A stretch of DNA of 64,000 nt from Hypericum androsaemum (taxonomy: Eukaryota; Streptophyta; Magnoliopsida; Malpighiales; Hypericaceae). The position numbers and the translations under genes are program-made. The DNA is taken from positions 13,098,308 to 13,162,307 of the forward strand of contig OZ023184.1 of NCBI GenBank assembly GCA_963995505.1, read 5' to 3'. Every line of letters starts with the position of its first letter. Position 1 is the first letter of the stretch. Shown piece by piece: positions 56,639 through 64,000 of this stretch. The notes below the pieces were generated by a model. It worked only from the letters and a program-made list of their open reading frames with translations, did not search any database and was not told the DNA's origin.

Positions 56639-58069
56639 ATGGTGAGAAGATAACCGTTCTCCATTTTCCTTTTGTTTTCACTTTTCATTTCCTTTTCCTT
56701 TTTTCTCCATCGCCGCACCGGTTCTAGCTTTTCTTCGCTAACATATCTTCTCGCTGGTTTTCAGGTGGTAGCTCAGAAGGTGAAAGAAGCGGAGATCACC
56801 GAGCAGGAGTCGCTTCTCTTGGTATTCGATCCGTCTTATTAGCTCCTCGCGATTTTTTTTTGTGGAAAATAATATTTTCCTTCTTCTTTGGTTTAATTAG
56901 CTCTGTTTCTAACTTTTCTCTCCCCGTCGAGAACTTCACATGTTTGTAGTTTCCGTTTATTAATTTCGTAAGGAGTTCGAGTGCTTGCGATTCCAGTGAA
57001 ACTTCAAGTCTCTCGGCTAGTGGATCCTCTGTCATTTGTAACTTTTTTTTTCTGGTTAGTACAGATATTGACTGGTTCTTAGATCTCAAGGAAGAATTCA
57101 TTTGAGCAAATCCTAACTCTAGCTCGAGTTGATATTCTTGCCTCTAGTTTCTTCTTCAACTTAAAAAGATGGAAAAAAACAAGAAAACATTTAAATCCAG
57201 GAAGTAATCGTTTCTTTCCTTTTTAATCAGAAAAGGCTCAGCTCGAGACTGCGCTTTAACGTTCTTAACGTACATTGTTAGGTTCCCGATCTGTTACGAT
57301 TAATGTTATTCAATTTCATTTTGGTCTTGGACTATTAGTTTTAAGTTTTAACTGTTTGTTGTCGAGACCGTTCTGTGAAGTATTCGCTTGATCTCCCTAG
57401 GTGCTTGCAGTTATTTTGAATTTCAATCTTGCTGCTTAAATTGTATACTGATCGTTACTCTGTTATTCCTTGTACTGATATAGTTTCTTTTGTTCCTTTC
57501 TATTGTCCGAAAAAAGACGAGGAACCTCCTTCGTATTGCAATTTTCAACATCAGTTTCATTAGAGGCTTGTTTCCGGAGAAGTACTTCAATGACAAGTCT
57601 GTTCCTGCGTTAGGTTTGTAAAGCTTCCTATCCAGATTTTAAACAAAACGATAACTGGAAGGTTAACTTGATATTGTTATGACATGAACAGAGATGAAGA
57701 TCAAGAAGGTGATGCCTATGGATGCAGAGTCACGGAGGCTAATCGATTGGATGGCCAAAGGAGTTCCTTGCTCCCAAGTCTCAGTGAAAAGTTAGTTGTT
57801 TCCTTCAGTTATGGTGTTTTTCTCTTACACGCTGATGGTGGTTAGGCAACATTGGTAACAATGTTGTTGTTCTGTAGGTGTTTATGATGCCTTGCAGAAA
57901 AAGTATCTAGAGACGCTCTTGTTCTGCGTGTGTGAGGCAATTGATAGCCCAACGAATGAGGAATATGCGCGTACGTAGTCTTCCCTGATCTTATGGACTG
58001 ACAAAGTGAGTAGACTATCTAGTGAAGAGCATAATCTGATACTATTATGCAGGTGAATGCACCCCATAA
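56639..58069 (+). pseudogene. ASY1: ASY1 (meiotic HORMA protein), 5' part only
   Basis: Exons 56639-56641 (ATG only), 56765-56821, 57517-57613, 57692-57790 and 57878-57970, all GT-AG with matching phase, read MVVAQKVKEAEITEQESLLL, then [50 protein letters not shown] and [20 protein letters not shown]. This is the start of the HORMA domain of ASY1/PAIR2, a chromosome-axis protein needed for synapsis. Exon 4 runs past the expected KG|VYDAL junction and adds about ten residues ([10 protein letters not shown]). After EEYA the next predicted exon meets TAA at 58067-58069, and no further HORMA exons are seen before the LTR at 58746. So this is a truncated copy, or a gene split by the insertion with the remainder beyond the window. 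Confidence 0.8.
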
Positions 58070-58327
58070 AGATCAGTATTTAATTGCCCCAGCAGGTAAT
58101 GACAAACTCCTTGATATCAATTTCAATCCCAATTCCAATTTAGATACTATTGAGCTTACAGATGTGCCATCTCATTTTCCCGATATCTCAATCCTAAGAG
58201 CTTTTTTTTAATGACTTTAAATACTTGTTCCAAAAACAAGCAAAAGGTAGGCTTTCAGCTTCTCTTTTTTTTTTTTGGCTGCTCCTCTTGTTTTATCTCC
58301 TTCTACTCATACCTTTATTGTCTGCAG

Positions 58328-58425
58328 GTTTTTTATTATGGCTTTGCTGCGGAGAATGAGGAGGATTGTCGGCCTCTTACGTCGGTGGAGAAAGCTCCCC
58401 AGATTGATGATCTGTGTACGTTAAA
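58328..58425 (+). other. Exon-like open segment of unknown origin
   Basis: Between TCTGCAG and GTAAGTTTT lies a 98-nt open stretch (YYGFAAENEEDCRPLTSVEK). It is not a recognised part of ASY1 and I cannot assign it. Confidence 0.35.
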
Positions 58426-58745
58426 GTAAGTTTTCTATAACCGGAAGATATCTGAATACCCAATCTGTTTATGTCTTAAGTACTTATTGATCTTGGTAGC
58501 TTAACAGAGTTGTGCTTGCTTTTGGTCGATATGCAAACGAAATAGACCCTCATCAAACATTATATTAGTGTCAAAACAAGTTGTCACGATGTCAATTTTA
58601 AAAGTACCAATTGGTATCTTCATTGCAATCGTTCAACCTGAGGTATATATATTGGAAAGGACAAAAAGCGTATAGATGATATGTGCCTCGAGGAGAAAAT
58701 ATTTCATAACGCCATTTTAGATGTTGTAGTAAGTATATATCATAT

Positions 58746-60276
58746 TGTTGGAGCACGAAATTAATGTCTCGAAGTGATGACGGTATATCTCCGGATGTGC
58801 GGGAATCGGCTCGAGCTCGTTGGAATGAGAAGCCCGGGCGAGAGGGCGAGACAGAGCGCTCAAGGGGAGCCCGGGCAAGAGGCCCCTCTCGCCCGCATAG
58901 ACGAGGCCGAGCGCTCACGGGGAGCCCGGGCGAGAGGCCCCTCTCGCCCGCATAGACGAGACCAAGCGAGGACTCTTCTCGCCCATATGGCCGAGTCCTA
59001 TCGAGAAACTCGTCCGACTCAAAATAGGCGAGAGGTTGGTAGGAGACGCGAGCGAGAAGCCGAGTGAGAGGCCTACGGCAAGAGGCCGAGTGGGAGGCCT
59101 ACAGCGAGAGGCCGAGTGGAAGGCCTACAGCGAGAGGCCGAGTGAGAGGCCTACGACAAGAGGTCGAGTGGCGAAAGGCCGAGCGAGAGGCCGAGTGAGA
59201 GGCCTATGGTGAGAGGCCGAGTGGCAAAAGGCCGAGCGAGAGGCCGAGTGAGAGGCCTACGGCAAGAGGTTGAGTGGCGAAAGGCCGAGTGAGAGGCCGA
59301 GTGGCGAGAGGCCGAGTGAGAGGCCTACGGCGAGAGGCCGAGTGAGAGGCCTACGGCAAGAGGTCGAGTGGCGAAAGGCCGAGCGAGAGGCCGAGTGAGA
59401 GGCCTACGGCGAGAGGCCGAGTGGCAAAAGGCCGAGCGAGAGGCCGAGTGGCGAGAGGCCGAGTGAGAGGCCTATGGCGAGAGGCCGGGCGAGAAGCCTA
59501 AGGCGGGAAGCCGGGCGAGAAACTTAAGGTCGGAAGCCTAAGGCGAGAAGACGAGCGAGGAGCCTAAGGCGAGAAGCCGAAGGTGAGAAGCTAACTTGAA
59601 CCCGAGCGGGAAGCTCATTTGACCTTCGTAGTCGGGAAGGCAATTCCGGGAATAGGTCCACTTTGATTGTGGAGGCCGTTAGCTTGAGCCCATTTTGAGA
59701 TTCACTTTGGGCCTGACGAGATGTCCGTCTTGGGCGATGACGGACTTGAGTCAAGATTTTGCGTGGGAGTTTGGGAAGGTCAAAACGATATATAGTTTCC
59801 TAACTTGAGCCGAGATTCTCAATATTTGGCAAAACTTGGTAAGTTCCTCTTTAGGCCGCAATCGCTTGGTCGTCACGTTTTGAAAGCTTCCTATCCGAGG
59901 ATGGGATTTGCTCATTTAAGGAAAACGGCTTGTATTGAGCCGAGAGGATCCCGTCATGTTAGGAACAAATAATTTTAAGCGGATCTCTCGGGATTGAGAC
60001 TTGGAGCCGAAGGTCTTGGAGGCGGTTTAGGATTTCCTATTGTGAAGGCGTGGAGGTTAGGTCAAGACACTCTATATAAGGAGGGCTCGGGCGAGAGATC
60101 GATCAACCAACAACACAACACACAACTACTTTAGTTTTACTTATCATTGTTGCTTTTATTTTCCTTAGCCCGTAGTCCATAGCTCATAGCTTAGCCTAGC
60201 CTAGTTTAGTTAGACCGACCTTGGGACGACCACTCCGGATCCGTCTCGGGTTACTTGTTCACTTATCCCCGCAACA
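58746..60276 (+). mobile_element. Large Ty3/gypsy LTR, plus orientation (LTR-A)
   Basis: 1,531 bp from TGTTGGAGCACG to CCCGCAACA. It contains a minisatellite (about 59045-59530), a TATA box TATATAAG at 60073-60080 and AC-rich sequence after the presumed start. TATTTTTGGCAC follows, which could be the first bases of a primer-binding site. Its sequence matches the reverse complement of LTR-B at 60292-61536 very closely. Confidence 0.8.
59045..59530. repeat. GAGAGGCCGAGTG minisatellite in LTR-A
   Basis: Built of 12-15-bp words (GAGAGGCCGAGTG, GAGAGGCCTACGGC, GCGAAAGGCCGAGC) arranged in higher-order blocks. The same array, somewhat longer, occurs in LTR-B at about 60695-61230. Confidence 0.85.
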
Positions 60277-60315
60277 TATTTTTGGCACGTATGTTGCGGG
60301 GATAAGTGAACAAGT
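60253..60315. repeat. Perfect 24-bp hairpin at the LTR-LTR junction
   Basis: ACTTGTTCACTTATCCCCGC plus AACA (60253-60276) is followed after 15 bases (TATTTTTGGCACGTA) by its exact complement (60292-60315). These are the 3' ends of the two LTRs facing each other. Confidence 0.9.
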
Positions 60316-61536
60316 TAGCAAATCCCATCCTCGGATAGGAAGCTTTCAAAACGTGACGACCAAGCGATTGCGGCCTAAAGAGGAACTTACCAAGTTTTGC
60401 CAAATATTGATAATCTCGGCTCAAGTTAGGAAACTATATATCGTTTTGACCTTCCCAAACTCCCACGCAAAATCTTGACTCAAGTCCGTCATCGCCCAAG
60501 ACGGACATCTCGTCAGGCCCAAAGTGAATCTCAAAATGGGCTCAAGCTAACGGCCTCCACAATCAAAGTGGACCTATTCCCGGAATTGCCTTCCCGACTA
60601 CGAAGGTCAAATGAGCTTCCCGCTCGGGTTCAAGTTGGCTTCTCACCTTCGGCTTCTCGCCTTAGGCTCCTCGCTCGTCTTCTCGCCTTAGGCTTCCGAC
60701 CTTAAGTTTCTCGCCCGGCTTCCTGCCTTAGGCTTCTCGCCCGGCCTCTCGCCATAGGCCTCTCACTCGGCCTCTCGCCACTCGACCTCTCGCTCGGCCT
60801 TTTGCCACTCGGCCTCTCGCCGTAGGCCTCTCACTCGGCCTCTCGCTCGGCCTTTTGCCACTCGGCCTCTCGTCGTAGGCCTCTCACTCGGCCTCTCGCT
60901 CGGCCTTTCGCCACTCGACCTCTTGCCGTAGGCCTCTCACTCGGCCTCTCGCCGTAGGCCTCTCACTCGGCCTCTCGCCACTCGGCCTCTCACTCGGCCT
61001 TTCGCCACTCGACCTCTTGCCGTAGGCCTCTCACTCGGCCTCTCGCTCGGCCTTTTTCCACTCGGCCTCTCACCATAGGCCTCTCACTCGGCCTCTCGCT
61101 CGGCCTTTCGCCACTCGACCTCTTGTCGTAGGCCTCTCACTCGGCCTCTCGCTGTAGGCCTTCCACTCGGCCTCTCGCTGTAGGCCTCCCACTCGGCCTC
61201 TTGCCGTAGGCCTCTCACTCGGCTTCTCGCTCGCGTCTCCTACCGACCTCTCGCCTATTTTGAGTCGGACGAGTTTCTCGATAGGACTCGGCCATGTGGG
61301 CGAGAAGAGTCCTTGCTTGGTCTCGTCTATGCGGGCGAGAGGGGCCTCTCGCCCGGGCTCCCCCTGAGCGCTCGGCCTCGTCTATGCCGGCGAGAGGGGC
61401 CTCTCGCCCGGGCTCCCCTTGAGCGCTCTGTCTCGCCCTCTCGCCCGGGCTTCTCATTCCAACGAGCTCGAGCCGATTCCCGCACATCCGGAGATATACC
61501 GTCATCACTTCGAGACATTAATTTCGTGCTCCAACA
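60292..61536 (-). mobile_element. Ty3/gypsy LTR, minus orientation, internally deleted (LTR-B)
   Basis: 1,245 bp. Both ends are intact (TGTTGGAGC at 61536, GCAACA at 60292) but about 340 bp corresponding to 59913-60252 of LTR-A are missing, including the TATA box. The minisatellite is about 54 bp longer than in LTR-A. A polypurine tract precedes it on the minus strand, so it is the 3' LTR of the element whose interior occupies 61537-64000. Confidence 0.8.
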
Positions 61537-61552
61537 ATGCCCCCCGCACGTC
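61537..61552 (-). other. Polypurine tract
   Basis: Minus strand GTGCGGGGGGCAT directly before TGTTGG of LTR-B: the plus-strand primer site expected just upstream of a 3' LTR. Confidence 0.7.
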
Positions 61553-61797
61553 AATGCTTTGGCACGGCCAGGCGAGAAGCGTTGACGTGGACCTTTCTAA
61601 ACGTCCTTGTTTTAACGAACTTGTGGTGCCAAAGGGTTGTTCACCTCCGCCTTGATGGTAGTAAGTTGCTTGGAGAAAGGTGATGGTCATTACTCATATC
61701 TAGGAGGTCTAGGTCGTCGTCCTCACAGACGTACCCGATCGACTTGTATGGTGACAAAGTGTAGACCTCAAATTACCTTGTCACCTTTCATATCGCT

Positions 61798-62595
61798 TTA
61801 CTCCTTGCAAGTAAGACGGACGGCTTGCCCCCTGGGTATGGCATTGACCGGCCATCGGGCTATAAGGACCTCCCATTTGACCGAACTCATACACCAGGAA
61901 AACTGATCATCCATGTTGCTCAATACTACCCTTGTCGACACTATGAACCCGTCATAGAAAACCACCTCAATGTAGCATACGGCCGACATGAATGGATAGG
62001 CATCGGCCAACACGATCTCCATCTTTCCCTCTAATTTCCATTGAATTAGACATTGGTGGTTGGAAGATGGGACTACCTGACCAGAGCAGATTGAGTTTTG
62101 TCCTTTCTCGCCAAAGTTGGTCATGACCGTGCTGATCGAGGTTAGTATCTCTCTCTCCTCACTCGACCTTTTGGGAAGTGAGTGAGGAGGGACGTTCACC
62201 ACCCCGTTGTCCACGAGAACTCTCTTGACCGACTCCCTGCTGATGTGAGCCATGATGTAAAGGAGCTTTAAATGCTCGCATCTTCCTCGGGTGGCCTTTG
62301 CGATCGTGATGCTGCCATTGAAGTCCCCTACCATAAGTATAGTTGAGTGCGTCTCTCCTACTCGAGGGTAAATAAGGTCTCCTTCAGTCACGTCACCCTT
62401 GAAGTAGCTTGGTTGGCCAGGTTTCAATCCGAGGATAGCTAGCATCACGTTGATTTCCAGCTTGCTTGGGAAGTCCCCAAACGTGATGTACCTCATCTCA
62501 AGGTCAACTGAGACTTCCTTCTCTTTTTGGTTGGGTGCGGCCTCTCGATGTGCATCCTTCTTGGGATGGACCTTGGGTACCCACTTACAAATCAA
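61798..62595 (-). pseudogene. Tat-type gypsy protease region
   Basis: A 265-codon open stretch without its own ATG, downstream of the repeat-bearing ORF on the minus strand. RGRCEHLKLLYIMAHISRES then VKRVLVDNGVVNVPPHSLPK corresponds to the retropepsin of Tat/Ogre-like Ty3/gypsy elements (RVLVD-G-A-N-LP), with the catalytic Asp kept but the following Gly-Ala/Ser changed to Asn-Gly-Val. NHQCLIQWKLEGK and ADAYPFM fit the region after the protease in that lineage. No reverse transcriptase, RNase H or integrase lies between it and the 3' LTR, so the element is non-autonomous. Confidence 0.65.
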
Positions 62596-62625
62596 CTTAC
62601 CGCGTAGGTCAGTGGGTGCCTTTGG

Positions 62626-63933
62626 TCAAACTTTCTTGACGTGTTTGGGGTACATTCTCATTGTTGCCTTAGAGGCTTCCAACTCTTTCGCCCAACTCTG
62701 AGTCGAGGTCGAATGACACTTCACCCACGGACGAGTTAGAAGCACCTTTTGTTTCTCCAGCTCAACCCTTTGCTCCGCGATTTGCCTTTTGAGGTCCTTG
62801 ATGGCTTGCCTTCTTTTCTTGATCTTCCTTTCAAGGCGACGTCTCTGGGTCTTGGTCAGGACATCTCGTGTTGGTGGATCAGGAATGACCCTCTTATCTC
62901 TAAGCCGGTTGAAGGCGTACCGGTATGGGTTGGACCCGTCTTGAAGGTCCACCTTAGTACGAGGATGGTGAAGCCTCCACATCTTGTCCGCTTCCCTCGG
63001 ATAGTAGAACTTCTGATTTCTTGGGATGCCAATATCGAGTGGCCATTCCTGCCCCCCGAGTCTTGCCTTTTGGGTCTTAAAGTCGGCCTTTCCTTGCTTA
63101 GGACTATCGGCTCCCCTCAAACAAAAGGAGTTCCAAGCTGTTGGAACGCTGTTGTTGGGCAATCTTCCTTGGCCCCCGAGTCTTGCCCCTCGGGTCTTAA
63201 GGTCAGCCTTCCCTCGCTTGCGATGATCGGCTCCCTTGGAACGAAATGACTTGTGAGCGTTTGGTATTTCATTATCAGGCGGCCTTCCGTGTCCCCCGAG
63301 TCTTGCCTCTCGGAACTTAGAATCAAATTTTGCTTCCTTAGGGTCCGGTCGTCCCTGGCCCCCGAGTTTTGCCTCCCGGGTCTTAAGGTCGGCCTTCTCT
63401 CGCTTAGGACCATCAGTTCCCTTTGGATGAAATGACTTCCAAGCTTTTGGGATGCCATTATCGGGTGGCCTTTCTTGTCCCCCGAGTCTTGTCCACCGAG
63501 TATTGGGGTCGGTCTTTATTTTCTTCGGGTCATCAGCTCTCCTCGAACGAAAGGACTTTCGAGCTTTTGGGAAACCATTATCGGGCGGTCGTCCTTGCCC
63601 CCCGAGTCTTGCCCTTCGGGTATTAGGATTGGCCTTCTCTTGCTTGGGGCTTCTCTTTTGACTTCGGTCAAAGCCAACTGTGGCGACATAAGCAATAAGG
63701 TGAGGACCCATCGATGACTGGTCCTCCAAGAATTGATGCGGAATAAAATTCTCGGATTGGGAAGATAAGGGTTGCCCTTCTATCCCTTGTGGTCGGGTAG
63801 ATCCCAATGTCAGCTGACAGTTGACATTGTTCTCATCGAGCTCTTCTTCCCGATTAATATCATCCTCATCGAGCTTGGAGGGTCGGGATAGGATTAAAAA
63901 TCCTTGAGTCGAACAAAGGATTCGTGCAGACAT
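62626..63933 (-). CDS. Gypsy gag-pol linker ORF with six peptide repeats
   Basis: 435 codons from ATG 63933 to TGA at 62626. Residues about 120-320 hold six imperfect repeats of roughly 37 residues built on ARLGGQGRPPDNGIPKA-KSF followed by a Lys/Asp-rich stretch; one copy is shortened. The C-terminal part has TKTQRRRLERKIKKRRQ followed by a coiled coil (KDLKRQIAEQRVELEKQK); the TKTQ-RR phrase is common just before the protease in Tat-lineage elements. The protease region follows in another frame 30 bp later. The function of the repeats is unknown. The element continues past the end of the window. Confidence 0.6.
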   Translation of the reverse strand: MSARILCSTQGFLILSRPSKLDEDDINREEELDENNVNCQLTLGSTRPQGIEGQPLSSQSENFIPHQFLEDQSSMGPHLIAYVATVGFDRSQKRSPKQEKANPNTRRARLGGQGRPPDNGFPKARKSFRSRRADDPKKIKTDPNTRWTRLGGQERPPDNGIPKAWKSFHPKGTDGPKREKADLKTREAKLGGQGRPDPKEAKFDSKFREARLGGHGRPPDNEIPNAHKSFRSKGADHRKRGKADLKTRGARLGGQGRLPNNSVPTAWNSFCLRGADSPKQGKADFKTQKARLGGQEWPLDIGIPRNQKFYYPREADKMWRLHHPRTKVDLQDGSNPYRYAFNRLRDKRVIPDPPTRDVLTKTQRRRLERKIKKRRQAIKDLKRQIAEQRVELEKQKVLLTRPWVKCHSTSTQSWAKELEASKATMRMYPKHVKKV

Positions 63934-64000
63934 TCCCCCTTTTGAAAGAGCTTTGGTCGGCCGAGACCCTAGATGGGTATGACCAATCTTGGGTCAGGGC

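Noticed and set aside
58598..58918. Open frames across the start of LTR-A
   Set aside because: They cross from host sequence into repetitive LTR sequence and are repeated in mirror image in LTR-B; no protein similarity.
59045..61230. CRISPR-like or satellite array of GAGAGGCCGAGTG words
   Set aside because: Units are variable in length, lack unique spacers and lie inside two retrotransposon LTRs of a plant genome; it is an LTR minisatellite.

Overview
The window is nuclear DNA of a flowering plant, almost certainly a eudicot. Its genes have GT-AG introns, it carries plant-only gene families (A-type cytochromes P450, an S1 self-incompatibility homologue, a phytocystatin-like protein, a UVI4/OSD1-type cell-cycle inhibitor), and it is full of plant LTR retrotransposons, Mutator-like elements and LINE debris. 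One 200-base run of N (52298-52497) shows it is a draft assembly. I cannot name the species.

Layout. 0-5 kb: two diverged Copia LTRs in opposite orientation enclose an S1-family pseudogene broken by one stop, followed by a Mutator-like element (3628-4944). 5.6-6.1 kb: a small secreted cystatin-like gene. 6-14 kb: no convincing gene, with retroelement debris, a Copia LTR (12432-12774) and two hAT-like repeats. 14.8-16.1 kb: a two-exon UVI4/OSD1-type APC/C inhibitor with a 112-bp minisatellite in its intron. 18.5 kb: a decayed plastid 16S rRNA fragment. 19-21.6 kb: three LINE-derived insertions. 22-24 kb: a CYP712-type P450. 29.7-34.1 kb: a CYP93-type P450 with a 2.8-kb intron. 34.8-38.2 kb: an unrecognised 11-exon gene with a C-terminal membrane anchor. 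40.4 kb: a minus-strand Copia LTR. 41.8-42.9 and 45.4-46.7 kb: two Mutator-like elements with long terminal inverted repeats (TIRs) and perfect 9-bp target duplications; the second carries a PRA1-like gene fragment. Between them is an F-box gene on the minus strand. 48.2-49.8 and 53.7-55.4 kb: two closely related CYP93 genes with similar promoters, separated by a LINE fragment and a decayed Copia element. 56.6-58.1 kb: the first exons of an ASY1 (meiotic HORMA) homologue. 58.7-64 kb: two inverted 1.2-1.5-kb LTRs almost touching, then a Tat-type Ty3/gypsy internal region running off the window.

The coherent gene theme is a loose cluster of four A-type P450s (one CYP712, three CYP93), all on the plus strand and all with one phase-0 intron at the same place. 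They are ER-anchored monooxygenases of specialised metabolism; their substrates cannot be read from the sequence. Nothing proves a new biological system. The least ordinary observations are a set of tiny poly-T insertions (about 11-17 bp) flanked by target duplications almost as long or longer, the inverted LTR pair, the unrecognised tail-anchored gene, and changes at key motif residues in the P450, cystatin and UVI4-like genes.
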